DNA from: Dichetophora obliterata
Taxonomy: Eukaryota > Arthropoda > Insecta > Diptera > Sciomyzidae
Direction: 5' to 3'
DNA: 64,000 nt
NCBI GenBank assembly: GCA_963920525.1
Contig: OY986439.1
Coordinates: 37,923,819 to 37,987,818, forward strand
In this document: positions 36,206-47,108 of the stretch, one piece after another
How positions within the stretch are numbered: position 1 is the first letter of the stretch
Layout: every line of letters starts with the position of its first letter
Translations under genes and position numbers: made by a program
Notes under the pieces: generated by a model
The model's input: only the letters and a program-made list of their open reading frames with translations
What the model was told of the DNA's origin: nothing
Database searches by the model: none

Positions 36206-36560
36206 TTTATAATATTTAAAAAAAAGCATTTCCCCTAAATATTTTCAGACAACACTAAATATTTTAGAGATTTTTTTTCCCAAAAATAAAGAAATGGCAA
36301 AGTAACGATAAACTTTAGAAGGATAAATTGAGTTTTTAGACAAAGTAGTATATTAGAATAGCACCCAATAATAGCGATAGTTTATTATGACACTTTTAAT
36401 TACCGCCGTTATTGTATTAAATTTTCGAGTATAATAAGAAATAATATAATATTATTAATTAACGGCATTAAGACTAATAAAATCCTCCAAAAATTAAAAA
36501 AAAGTGTACACATAAAATACAAGTACATTCTTATAACATAACACATAAGCTTTTTCTCAT
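36206..36560. other. No recognised feature
   Basis: AT-rich sequence between the LINE and the GC-richer putative gene 5' region. Confidence 0.45.
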
Positions 36561-36569
36561 ACCTTCGCT

Positions 36570-38090
36570 AGATGTTCTTCAGCAATCCGGAACTGCAATT
36601 GCTGCAACAACAAGTGTCAATAAAATCCAAAAACAGCAAATGCAGCAAACACAACGTTCAACAACTTCGATGCAATTTATTCGTTCCTTTTGCAAACGAA
36701 ATCGATTTTTCACGCATACAAACACAGCGAGAAAAGATAGAAAGAAATAAATCCAGAACAAGTTCACAAAAGAAAGACACAAATAATCCAATTGAACTGA
36801 AAATTGTGGTTTCTTTGATGGGAATCGACGAAGTTGTTGGTCACTACAAACTCAAAAGATGCAGCAACAAATACTTGAACACGCTGTTTAAATTTTCTCC
36901 AATGCAGTAAAAGCCGCTTAGACGAGGGAAAACAAGAAGTCGAAGAAGACGAACAAGTGTTGGAAAGACAGTAGAAGAAACGCGTTTAGTTAGCGGAACT
37001 GACTTGTGGTCGAATAGAAGAAAGAGCGTCAAAATAGCGCGATATAGAAGAGTCAAAGATAGCGCATTTAGAGTCAGAGTACACAAAAGAAACACAACAC
37101 CAAAGACTAAATCGATGTTTCTGCTGATGATGTTGCTGTTGCTGATGATTATGATGATGTTGATTATGTTGGAATAACAAAAGAAAAGCGCAGAATATGT
37201 GGCAAAGTATAGAATTATGAAAAGCCAAACGAAGCTAAACCGATTAATGGCTTAACACGCACTACCACAGACACATAATATAACTTAATACACTGCTGTT
37301 GTTTGTACGTGTGTGTAACAGTATATGTTCGCTACTAAATTGATGACAATAATAATAAACGGCAGTTTAGAGTTTAGAATATTTTAAATTTTTAATGCTT
37401 TTCTTCCATTTTAAAATAGAACAGCTTCTTTGTTTGAAAACGCGAAGTAAGCGAATATCAAAATAATTTTCAAGAGTTTGTTTGTATTGCACCGTTGCAC
37501 AGTCAGTTTAAATTTACTTTTTCTCTGTTTTTCCACACAAATTGTTTGACTTTGCACAAATTTTATGGATTTATTTTATAAGTATATTCGAAATAGAGTA
37601 TTGCTTTTTTGTTTTTGCAAAAACAAATACAATTCACAAAACAAGAAAAAAAAAAATGCAGACGTTAAACCGTTAGATCTAAATTCCGCTAACAATAACC
37701 GTCGCAATTGACTAACGCGTAGAAACTGATTCGAATAAAACGAAAGACTTAAGGCACGAACTCGATTTGAATGTTGCTGCGACTGAGGCTGCGGCTGCTG
37801 TTGAACGCAGACACTTGTTTGTGTTTCGTTAAGTTTTGCCAATTTCTGGATCCGCACAGTGGTGGCTGTGGCTTCAAAAGCGACAACAACAGCAATAACA
37901 ACCAAACAATCACTGATCACCACAACAACAAATACAAGTGATATTAATGACAGCCGCAGAAGCTAAAGCAGCAGAACGAAGTAGTAGCTAGCGTCGATTG
38001 TTGAAGATTGGCTTAGAAAATAAATCGGCAACCACTGTTTAAGCGAGCGAAAGCGGCTAAAAAGACCGGTTAACACTGTGTACTAAAAAT
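36570..38090 (-). other. Putative gene 5' region (promoter and untranslated leader)
   Basis: The composition changes to fly-leader style, with CAG/CAA runs, GAAGAAG-type purine stretches, few stops by chance in several frames, and lower AT content than the surroundings. An Inr plus DPE pair lies at 37,727. Overlapping frames (for example 36,572-36,910 plus and 37,576-37,923 minus) have no recognisable domain, and the minus one opens with GTG. They are best read as UTR sequence. No coding exon of the downstream gene was identified in the window. Confidence 0.35.
37696..37729 (-). promoter_or_regulatory. Core promoter: Inr TCAGTT with DPE GGTTA at +28
   Basis: On the minus strand TCAGTT places its A (+1) at 37,727. 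Counting downstream, +28 to +32 is GGTTA (37,700-37,696), which fits the Drosophila DPE consensus RGWYV at exactly the required spacing. Partial agreement with the MTE occurs at +18 to +29. No TATA box lies at -30, as expected for a DPE promoter. The spacing match makes this better than a chance Inr, but there is no transcript evidence. Confidence 0.45.
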
Positions 38091-38790
38091 GTAGCATTCT
38101 CAATGACGAGCAGTGTGCAAATGCAGAGAATGCCTAGAGAGCGTTGTTTTAGTTGTACTAAAAGTTACAATTTTATATTTCGCTCAAAAATTATATGCTT
38201 TGCTCTACCTACGTCCCAGCAGTAGTCAAAGCATTGGCAAAATATTTTTTAATGCTCTTGGTGTTTTTGTTTTTGTGTATGCTCTTTAATTACACGTTGC
38301 AGCTTAGCTTAAGGGTATTTTTACTACAATAAAATAAATTCCTTAGGAATTCATGATTTAATATCCATGAATATTCATATTGAATAGATTGAGATATCTC
38401 AATAGTATTTAACAATTACTGCTCTAACAGATCAATCAATCAAGTAAGCAAAAAGTTGGCAGACATAATTTTTATATTTTGCCTGAAGCATGTACTTAAA
38501 CATTTTTTTATATGTTTGTTGGCAACATACAAAAATAATTTAGCAGTTGAGTTTTTATATTGGAAAATTTATGCTATTCACATCTCTTCAGCCTGATTTT
38601 TTTTCTGATATACTGAAAGTGCTCATCTTCTTTAAAAAAATTTAAATTCTACTCTAAGAAAAATTTAAATGTACCCTTGTTGAACATTTAAAATATTGTT
38701 TATCAACAAAACCATTTTAATGACTGAAGGTAATCTTAAAAATATATAATGTAATAAGTATATAATTAAACTAACAAAATATTGTATAAG
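38091..38790. other. No recognised feature
   Basis: AT-rich upstream flank of the putative promoter. No frame or element limit is supported. Confidence 0.4.
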
Positions 38791-38845
38791 CAGGTGCGTA
38801 ACTAGCGGGGGGTAAGGAGGGTAGACTACCTCTTACTTTTTTAGA
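38791..38845 (+). mobile_element. hAT left terminus
   Basis: CAGGTGCGTAACTAGCGGGG followed by a G-rich and then CTACCTC segment is typical of hAT ends of the CAGGGGCGTA class. It probably opens the element whose transposase relic starts near 39,825. The matching right end was not found. Confidence 0.5.
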
Positions 38846-38904
38846 GTCGGCCTAGTTGTTATTTTTTAAAATATTGATTTTTATAAACAATAATTATGAA
38901 CGCA

Positions 38905-39064
38905 TCAAAGCCAGTCGTAGCTTTTATTGCCATTTTCATAAAAAAAACCATTCTTAGTCGGCTATTTCATTTTAATTCATACCCAAAACTATCTTCAGTC
39001 GGCCAATTCACTTCTAGTCGTACCTTAAACAAACTTCAGTCGGCCAACTTATTTTAAGTCGTAT
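38905..39064. repeat. Degenerate ~42-bp tandem repeat
   Basis: Three to four diverged units carry CTTCAGTCGGCCAA and TTTTAGTCGTA-like blocks (near 38,913, 38,955, 38,994 and 39,036). They lie just inside the putative hAT left end, where subterminal repeats would be expected. Confidence 0.6.
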
Positions 39065-39824
39065 CAGCGTTGAATTGTTGTAAACGAATCCAGTGTTCCT
39101 TTGTGGCAAAATGCAGAAAAAGTTCAGAAAAGTAGTATAAATTTTGTTAAAAAAGTACGGAAATAGTAATGCATAGTAATGTAAAAGAGAGCAGCAGACC
39201 AAATGGAAAAAATGGACCAGTTTTAGTCCAATTAAGCAAACGTGTCCTTGACCAAAAATAAAAAACGAAAATAATATTTTAGTTTGACCAAAAATATATT
39301 AATAATTTTTATTTAAGATTTAAAAGATAAAATCAGATTATTATATTTATATCTGAGAAAAAACTTGAAAATCATAACATAATGATTAATTCTTAAGTTT
39401 TGGATATAGCTTAATGATATAGCTTAACAGTCCCTGATACAAATACCTTGTCGAAAAGTTGAAAAAATAAGTGGAATAAAACAAGCCCAAACGAGTAAAG
39501 GCTTACTCAGTTGCCACACATATTCCTTTTTTAAAACCTAATTAATACATTTTTGTAGAATTTTCTGAGATTGAAATTTTTATCTAGAAATACCCAACAT
39601 TTTTAATAAAAAAATTTTATGATCAAAATCGGCCAAAATATTTAAAGAAATTTTTTTAGCTCAAGAACTCTGATGTAAAATCTTTAATTTCATAGAATTA
39701 ACATTTTAATTTAAATACAATTATAATAAACTTTTAAACTTGAGATGATGGCAAAAAGAACACCATTTTTAATTCTGCATTCAAAATTCATTTGTTATAA
39801 AAGCAGCTTCATGTCGTTGTTGAT
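39065..39824. other. Probable interior of decayed hAT element
   Basis: AT-rich. Between the hAT terminus and the recognisable transposase no conserved N-terminal zinc-finger block could be read. Confidence 0.35.
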
Positions 39825-40372
39825 GTTTTAAGCGAAATTTCCCAAAGCTCTAAGAAAATTGACAAGTGGACTCGAAATGTTGCATATTCGCTATCAAACC
39901 AACTCATTTCTGTGGACTTTATTATAAGTCTTGTTCTTATGAAAAATGTGCAAGTAAATATTAGACTCCTGACTGAATCTCTTGAAGCCGTTGAACTGAA
40001 TATTTGAGATGCTATGAAATTTATTTCTTTTACCCTTAAATCATTAGAAAAAATAAATTCGAAAAAATAAAAAATAATTTTAACTGTTGCATTGTTTAAA
40101 TCTTTTAATGTTGATGCTGAAAAGGAATTCTCTATTCGCCATCGCTGTCGTCTTGCGCCAAAACGTTTGGATGATTTCAATGCCAACGCGGCTTATTTTT
40201 CGATGAACTGTTTTTATAGAAGAGAATTTAAACTTGTATTGGATAAGATAACCTAGTTGATGCGAGATAAATCAATCAGTTGCTTAGAAACAATAAAGCC
40301 TCTGTATGAACTCTTTAATCCAATTCTATCTTCTACTAATTTTACCCAAATGCAAATTCTAGAATGAATAAA
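39825..40372 (+). pseudogene. hAT transposase relic, central part
   Basis: One plus frame, broken by three stops, reads through SNQLISVDFIISLVLMKNV and LLTESLEAVELNI, then NVDAEKEFSIRHRCRLAPKR, then SMNCFYRREFKLVLD. This order and the IRHRCR block fit the middle of hAT transposases of the zinc-finger MYM-like group. The frame ends where a TA-flanked element is inserted. The C-terminal dimerisation part resumes at about 42,560, so this is one gene split by a later insertion. Confidence 0.7.
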
Positions 40373-40655
40373 ATTGTTACCAATTACACTGAACGGAAAA
40401 CGTACTTATTATCAATGTAAAAGTACATTAATGTTATGTTTTTTACATTAATTTGGAACCTATGTAAAAGTACATTAAATTTATGCATTTTACATAAGGA
40501 CAATGTAGCCTGATACATAAAATATAACATAATATTATACATTGATTTTATATTTCGTACATTGCCGCAATGTATTTTTACATTGATTTATTTAATGTAG
40601 TTTTTATGCATTTAATGTAGATTAATGTTTTTACATTGAATTATTCAATGTATTT

Positions 40656-40969
40656 CAGGGGCGTAGCTTGGGAAAAGTTGCTCTGAGAAAAAATAAATTT
40701 TTTTCGAAATTAGAAAACCATAATATTATAATAAATTAAAAAAAGGGGGGTGTTTTGAACCAAATTATTTTTTAATTTTAATTCAAAGGGTAAAATTCGC
40801 TAATTTAAAAATATCAAAACAATTTATGTTCCAAAATTTTAAATTTTGAAAATTAGCTAATGTAAAAGCACTCCTATTTTTTTTAATTTATTCTAATTAC
40901 ATGGTTTTCTAACTTCGAAAAAAAAAATTTAGTTATTCTCCGAGCAGCTATTCTCTAGCTACGGTCCTG
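40656..40969. mobile_element. Foldback hAT MITE nested in the TA-flanked element
   Basis: The left end is CAGGGGCGTAGCTTGG. The right end, reverse complemented, is CAGGACCGTAGCTAGA. The two arms match for almost 100 bp inward (including TTCGAA(A/G)TTAGAAAACCAT and AATAAATTAAAAAAA). The terminal CAGGGGCGTA motif is typical of hAT. The flanking octamers do not match well, so the target duplication is decayed or the limits are off by a few bases. Confidence 0.75.
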
Positions 40970-41582
40970 ATATTAACTAATAAAATTATTAGATTCTTAA
41001 GAACTTTTTCACAGCTCCATCCATATTATCCTGTGAGGCTATTAGAGATTCGCATCTACAAAACTACATCTGACTTAGTTAGAACCATAGTCATCTTAGT
41101 AACATTTGTGTCACTGTGAGAAAATAAGGGAAGCGCTTTTGGATATAAAGATTTCTCAAAGAAGATTATTTTAAAAAGCATGGCATCGAAAAATTAAATT
41201 TTTTTGCCGTTAATAACAATATCTAGTTTTTGACAATGTCACTTGGATTTCGTCAGCAGTAACTAAGGTAAAAGCAACTTTTTTACTTAATTTCATATTT
41301 AAATCCAGAAATTGTTTGTTTGTTATGTATATTTATTGATTGTTTTTCGCTTCGGAGGATACATCCTTTGCATTCTTTACAAAAAATAGTTAATTCATTA
41401 GAAATCAATAAAAATTCCTCAGAAAAAATTTACAAAAAAACTTAAAGTTTGATACCAGTTTAAAGGCATTATATTTTTAAAATTATTAAATTAAATTTAT
41501 GAAGATCAATATTGAGTGATAGTATAATGTATAACGAATTAATATAATAAAATGTTTAGTGAGTTTGTAAAATTAAATGTAA

Positions 41583-41880
41583 TTATTCATTTAGTGCGTT
41601 TAATAAGTGCTTTGCCTGTGTAGTAGGTATATCATAAAAATAAGCTTCTATAAAATTCCAGAAAAGTGTTGAAGTTTTTGGATACTCATGATTAAATAAG
41701 TGAAAACATTTGAAACAGATGTCAACGCAACGCAAAAATTTTTCGAAGACTATCTTAGATCCATCTAAATAGATAAAGAAATCACTAAAGTGTTTGTACT
41801 GAACACTTATCTAGCTAATAAAAATGATTGAATATTTTCACGACGTTTTTTAAAATGCTCAATGCTCTTCCAAATGTTGT
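41583..41880 (-). pseudogene. C-terminal frame of an uncharacterised transposon protein
   Basis: A 75-codon minus frame (41,583-41,810) reads DFFIYLDGSKIVFEKFLRC, then VDICFKCFHLFNHEYPKTS, then TLFWNFIEAYFYDIPTT and ends NALNE-stop. A stop and a frameshift separate it from an upstream piece, IWKSIEHFKKRRENIQSFLL, at about 41,805-41,880. The style recalls the C-terminal part of uncharacterised proteins frequent in insect gene sets and suspected to be transposon-borne. This link is from memory and unchecked. The function is unknown. Lying inside the TA-flanked element on one strand, it is the best candidate for that element's own protein. Confidence 0.45.
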
Positions 41881-42559
41881 AAGCACTGACCAATGAAAAT
41901 AAATGATTCTTGTGAGTCCTTGACCGTTGTGGACTTCTTTCCGTGTTTTATTTGCGGACAATTTTTGCTTACAAACACAATACGACTCACTTAAATTTAT
42001 TTAAATTTGTTTAAACTGTAAATATCAATTAAGAACTGCAATTTAACTTCACTGAATAAATACAGACACACGAATAAATAAAGACGCTTCTAAAGTGACA
42101 AAATATTAAAATAACGGGATTTACAAAAGGTTCAAGTTTTCGTTTACATTAATCTAATGTATTTCTTTGTTAAATCAATGTACATTACATTGTATTGGCG
42201 TATCAATGCAAAGAATAATGTAAACATACACGAATCAAATGTAACTTTACATTGTTCAAAAGTATTTTTACATTAAGCCAATGAAATATATTCTTTTACA
42301 TTAATAAAATGTACTTGTAAATCGCTTTTAATTTTAATGTAGGAATAAAAGCAAAATATGCATTGATTTAATGTATTTTTACATTATTCTAATTTAATAT
42401 TTAATGTGATTTTCAATGTATTCGATAACATTAATTCAATGTACTATTACATAATTTACATTCATACAATGTATATTTACGTTATATGAATGTATTTTTC
42501 ATGTTTAATTTAATGTATGGCGTACCTAAAATAAATGTACGAAAATTCGTTCAGTGTAT

Positions 42560-42905
42560 TGTTTGTTGGATTCACTTCAATTGAAAGCGGAATTTGAAGT
42601 ATTCTATGATCTATGCGAAGGCGTAGAAACTCTATCGGGTACAGCTAATGTTTCAGAATGCAATAAAAATCTCTTTCTGCAGTTAAAAAAATGCCACGTT
42701 TGCTGTGCACAGTGCCAATGACTATGTCAGGAAATGGGAGAATGTTCAGCAAATTAAAATTAGTTAAAAATTATTCAAGAACAACGCAAAGTATCTTAAT
42801 GACTTATTAATACTTTTATCTGAAAAGGACATAGTTGATCTCATTAGCTTAGATAATATTGCGCAGCAATGGGCTACCTTAAAAAAGAGAAGAATTAATA
42901 TTTTA
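42560..42905 (+). pseudogene. hAT transposase C-terminal dimerisation region, relic
   Basis: In shifting plus frames the order is LKAEFEVFYDLCEGVETL, then PRLLCTVPMTMSGNGRMFSK with LKLVKNYSRTT, then SEKDIVDLISLDNIAQQW. This is the hAT C-terminal (Dimer_Tnp_hAT) pattern, in which the usual SAERSFS box has become SGNGRMFS. It is the continuation of the relic at 39,825-40,372. A tandem duplication follows immediately. Confidence 0.7.
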
Positions 42906-43128
42906 ATGTTATGCTTAAAAATTAAGTTTGCATTTTTTATTTAAAACACTATTTTTTTCAATTAATTTAAAAAATTAAAAGAAAAATGTTAAAGAATTAA
43001 GAATTAATTAAAGAATTAAGAGAAGAATTAATATTTTAATGTTATGCTTAAAAATTAAGTTTGCATTTTTTATTTAAAACACTATTTTTTTCAATTAATT
43101 TAAAAAATTAAAAGAAAAAATGTTAAAG
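42886..43128. repeat. Tandem duplication, offset 133 bp
   Basis: Sequence starting AGAGAAGAATTAATATTTTA at 42,886 repeats from 43,019 and is nearly identical for about 110 bp. It includes the last codons of the hAT frame and its 3' flank, so it arose after that element inserted. Confidence 0.9.
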
Positions 43129-43134
43129 AAATCA

Positions 43135-43796
43135 AACAAGTTTATTTTATTTTTTACAAGTACAAGTATGCACTAAAAATTTTGTATACATATTTTTATG
43201 CAATATAACATTTTTAATAAGCCCTTCAAAGTTTCATTGAATAACAAAAAAGTTTTGAGCTAAGCTAAATAATGTTCTAATTTAAAAAACGTTCATAGCT
43301 GTTTTTTGAGCTTATGCTTTAATAAAAGAACTTATTAAATTTTTGTGATATTTTTCTTACATTAGAGTATGATACGATACCCTATGATATGTAGATAGAG
43401 TTTTTAAAGCGGTTTGGCTGATTTCGATTGCATAAAAAAGTTATCGCATATGAAAGAAAACCATATTTTGAATGAACTCGAAAAAATCGTGAACCAAATC
43501 AAATTAAACGCGTTTTCTAAAACATCATGTTTTTCAAACTGGTCTCCACGATATCTCAGAAAATACTCTATGGATTAATGGACTACTTGGATTTATTGTA
43601 TTTTAAAGTAGATAAAATTTATTAGATCCTTAATCTAAATTCAGATAATATTGCCCGGTATTTCTTTAAACACACTTTACAGAGCGATAAATGTGAAAAA
43701 ACTACTAAACACACGTATGTGTCATTTGTTCATTTACCACCGAACACCATTCTGACCAACACATTTTTGATTTGCCTGAAATTTTTTTTCTGGTTC
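43135..43796. other. No recognised feature
   Basis: AT-rich DNA up to the TA target site of the mariner element. Confidence 0.45.
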
Positions 43797-43798
43797 TA

Positions 43799-44987
43799 AA
43801 GTGTGGTTCAATTTTAAAGGCCGATGTTGAATGTGAACCACACCTAAACGTGAAGTTTTTTCTGCATTTCATATGACATTTCTTAATTTCAGATTAATTC
43901 AATTTGAACCATGGAAAAATACACAATCGAGCAACGCGTAAAAGTTATTCAGGCTTATTATGAAAATGGACGTTCAAATCAAAATGCATATCGTGCACTT
44001 CGTGATTTTTTCGGTCAATTTAATCGTCCAAATGTGCGTACAATCGGAAAAATCGTGCAAAAATTTGAGCAAACCGGGTCTGTAGGAGATGTGAAAACAC
44101 CAGTGCATGCTCGTACAGCTCGTACTGCAGAAAACATTGCTGCTGTTCGCGATAAAGAGTCGTCGCTGAAGAGCCGTCCACCTCAACTCGTCATCGTGCC
44201 CAACAATTGCACCTCTCACGCTCGTCGTTGATGAACATTATGCATAAAGACTTGCATTTACACGCTAACAAGGTGCAATTGACTCAAGAATTAAAGCCTC
44301 TTGATCATTTCAAGCGTCGTCAATGGTCAGAATGGTGGCAAGAAATGGCAACAGTGGATGTTCAATTTTCAAAGAAAATCATCTTCAGTGATGAGGCACA
44401 TTTTCACCTCAGTGGATTCGTCAATAAGAAGAATTGCCGTATTTGGGCGAATGATAATCGAAGAGTGATTGTCGAAAAACCAATCCACCCACAAAGAGTG
44501 ATGTGTTTAGTACGGTTTATGGGCTGGCGGCATCATCGGGCTGTATTTTTTCCAAAATGAGTCCGGTCAGGCAGTTACTGTGAATGGTGTTCGCTATCGT
44601 GAGATGAAAACGAAATTTTTATGGCCCGAATTGGAAGATATGGATGTGGACGATATGTGGTTTAAACAGATTTGGACTTCTTTCTTTGGGGTTATTTGAA
44701 AGAAAAGGTGTACGTCGATAAGCCAGCAACAATTCAAGAGCTAAAGGATGAGATAATTCGGCATATTAACGACATAGAACCTCAATTATGCCTCAGCGTC
44801 ATCGAAAATTTAGACCATCGGATGGAGGTGTGCCGCCGAGGTCGCGGCGGCCATTTGGCTGATATTTTGTTCCATATATAATTGAACCATATCAATATTA
44901 TCATAATAAAGAGAAATGACAATAGTTTCTTAAACAATTTGTGTTTTAATCAAAATCAACATCGGCACTTAAAATTGAACGACCCTT
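43799..44987 (+). mobile_element. rosa-like (DD41D) mariner element, copy 1
   Basis: Terminal inverted repeats of about 30 bp, (A)AGNGTGGTTCAATTTTAA-like followed by GGCCGATGTTGA, are present at both ends. TA lies outside each (43,797-43,798 and 44,988-44,989). The single transposase gene between them is broken. Compared with copy 2 at 57,194-58,500 it has lost about 120 bp in the catalytic core. The length of about 1.2 kb and the organisation match mariner-type elements. Confidence 0.9.
43911..44881 (+). pseudogene. rosa-like mariner transposase, copy 1, internally deleted
   Basis: It starts at a true ATG (43,911). The N-terminal helix-turn-helix region (MEKYTIEQRVKVIQAYYENG, then GKIVQKFEQTGSV) is intact. 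A frameshift near 44,155 moves the frame, which resumes with HLSRSSLMNIMHKDLHLHAN, then KRRQWSEWWQEM, then FSDEAHFHLSGF with the first catalytic Asp. Another frameshift lies near 44,505. At about 44,670 roughly 120 bp are missing relative to copy 2, removing the second catalytic Asp and the WPPRSCDLTP approach to the third. The end, LKDEIIRHINDIEPQLCLSV to RRGRGGHLADI, is retained. It cannot encode an active enzyme. Confidence 0.88.
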
Positions 44988-44989
44988 TA

Positions 44990-45101
44990 AATCGAAAAAA
45001 AGAGACACGTGTTCGCGGTATTTTTTTTTTTTAAAATAGAGAGGTTTAAAAGAGATTTTCGTGATTTTTGCGCTGGAGACTCATTTTCTAAAATTCGTAA
45101 C
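44990..45101. repeat. Inverted-repeat arm, partner at 49,305-49,435
   Basis: The reverse complement of this stretch (GAAAATGAGTCTC, GCGCAAAAA(T/C)-like, ACGAAAATCTC, GAACACGTG) is found at about 49,320-49,435. Its continuation AAAGAACC...TACGAA is at 47,101-47,120, beyond the hAT insertion, showing that the hAT landed inside this arm. Confidence 0.65.
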
Positions 45102-47100
45102 CAGGGTTGCCACTTGTAAAAAAATTTTGTTGCCAAAATTTGATCAAAAAGTTACCAAAATTATATAAAAATAAATTAAACAAACATTTTTTTAAAATAA
45201 GAAAATCAATAAAATTATAATTTTTGTTAATAAAAACATTTATTCAACATTAAAATACTTAAAATTATTGAACACAAATAGTGGTAAAATAAATTTTGTA
45301 AATATAATTAAGTATTACATTTTTCTTGTTTCTTATTTTTAATAACTAAAAATAGCAAAATAAGTAAAACGCATAAATTCATATACTTATAAAAATGAGA
45401 CGTATATCTTTTTTATTTGAATTAAATAAAAAAAAAAATAAAAACATATATAGAAAATGTACAACTTTTTCTTATTTAAAATTTATTTATTATATTAATA
45501 TAAAAACCACAAATAAGTAGTAATTTCAGGTAAACGTAATTTTTTTGTCACAAAAAAAAAACAAAAAATTATAAATTAATGGTATAAAAATGAGATCCTT
45601 CTCTTTTTTTTTTAAATAAGTAGGAACTTAAAAAATACACCGTATTCATTGGCAATGAATATTAATTTTAAGAAAGTAAATGAATAAATACAAACATATG
45701 GCATTTAATACTTTAAAAAATTATCGGTTTCCTAAAGTTTAAATTTTAGTCATTTTTTAATAACTAAAAATCAGGAACTACACAGTTCGTTTGTTTTATA
45801 GGATATTAATTCCAACTACGGGCACTGATTTTAAATATAAGGAAACTTTTTACCATCACCGCAAGTTAAGGAGTTATGAAAAAATATGATATACAGTTCT
45901 TTTTCCAATAACTGCTCCTAAGCGCAAACTATTGCAAAGTATTTAAAGCTTTTGCTGATATCTTTTTACGTTTTAGAAAAACATATTGTGAAAGAAATGA
46001 AAACTTTACTAAATTTATTCAAAGCAATTTTAAGCGGCTGGAAAACCATAGTTTTTCAGTAAGTTACTTTAGAAATTTTTCCTATAAATTTTTCATGTAA
46101 TCAATTTTCGTTATTTTAGAATATATCTGGAATTATCCACAATATCTGCAAAGGTCAAATGAATGCTTAAACTTCAAAGACAAAAGATATTTTTATGATT
46201 CAGACATTTCACGGTAGCAAATATGTTTATTATGAAAAAGTTTTAAAATTTATGATTTTCAAGGCCATTATCTTCAAAACAAAAGATGAAAAAGAATTTG
46301 TTTACAAAAATGGTTAGACCTAATCAGCCCTATTATGAATAACTTAAGTGGGATCGAAGAAGAGAGTTTTAATTTATAAGATAAACCTTAAGATCATTCA
46401 GGAAACTTAACAAGGCAAAAAAACATTCAGGAAAAAATAACTTAAAAATATCTAAAATGTTCTAGAGCTTTATCTTAAAAATTAAAGCTCCTTTTTCCGA
46501 TTCTGCGTGAAAAATTAATCAGAATAAAAGGTTGAATATTTCCTAATCAAAGCTGTCAAATACGATCGAAATAGTATCGAAGAGGCAATTTAAAGATATT
46601 ATTCTGTTGGAACATAACAGGTTTTTACATTTTTGTCTATAACTCCTAAACTAGAGCTGATGGCGTAAAAAAATCTCAATTTTAAATCTAAAAATCTTCT
46701 TCTGGTGACCACACATGAGGCTTGTCGCTCATTTCACAGAGTTCCTTTGAAAACATTATGCTATTTATTGTATTAAAATCCAACTTATTTCGTAGCTTCG
46801 TTTTTATAAGAGACTTCTTTGTTAACGTTAAATTTCAAGATTGAAATATTTTGACCTTTTCTTTTGACATGATTCGCAATATTTTCAGATGATGCGTTTG
46901 GAAAACTTAGAGAAATGTTAAATACAAAACATAAGGGTTATGCTGCACTAAAAATTTTTTATATAGATCTTGCAAACAAACTGATTATTTTGAATTTTTT
47001 GGAAAAACTAAAGAAACAAAGTTACCAAAACTATAAAAAAATTACAAAGTCAAAAATTTTCTACCAAATTTGGTAATTAAATACCAAACTGGCAACCCTG
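45102..47100 (-). mobile_element. hAT element, 2.0 kb, perfect 8-bp TSD
   Basis: The left end is CAGGGTTGCCACTTG. The right end, reverse complemented, is CAGGGTTGCCAGTTTGG. The flanks 45,094-45,101 and 47,101-47,108 are both TTCGTAAC. This exact 8-bp duplication together with the CAG...GTTGCC ends makes the hAT assignment firm. The interior is very AT-rich and holds a decayed transposase C-terminus on the minus strand. Related ends are at 23,420, 12,054 and 47,835. Confidence 0.92.
46694..46925 (-). pseudogene. hAT transposase C-terminal relic
   Basis: Minus-strand frames read LSFPNASSENIANHVKRKG and, after a shift, KTKLRNKLDFNTINSIMFS, then ELCEMSDKPHVWSPEEDF and a stop. The first resembles the hAT box usually written P.SNASSER.FS. 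The second resembles the KTKLRN.L helix that follows it. The conserved Glu and Arg of the SER box are altered. With two or more frameshifts this is non-functional. Confidence 0.65.
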
Positions 47101-47108
47101 TTCGTAAC

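Larger units (their letters stand above)
40387..42556 (-). mobile_element. 2.17-kb TA-flanked element of unfamiliar family
   Basis: The ends are CACTGAACGGAAAACGTAC and the reverse complement of CACTGAACGAATTTTCGTAC. A TA lies outside each end (40,385-40,386 and 42,557-42,558). Several hundred bases at both ends are filled with TTTACATTAA/AATGTA motifs in both orientations, which look like subterminal repeats. It interrupts a hAT transposase relic and in turn holds the foldback hAT MITE 40,656-40,969. On the minus strand it carries a frame ending at 41,583. It does not show a DDE transposase I can name. Confidence 0.75.

Noticed and set aside
37576..37923. 115-codon minus frame with hydrophobic start, looking like a signal peptide
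   Set aside because: The first codon is GTG and the frame spans the proposed Inr/DPE, so it is more likely leader and upstream sequence.
40648..40977. 8-bp TSD for the foldback hAT MITE
   Set aside because: Flanking octamers ATGTATTT and ATATTAAC do not match, so no duplication is claimed.
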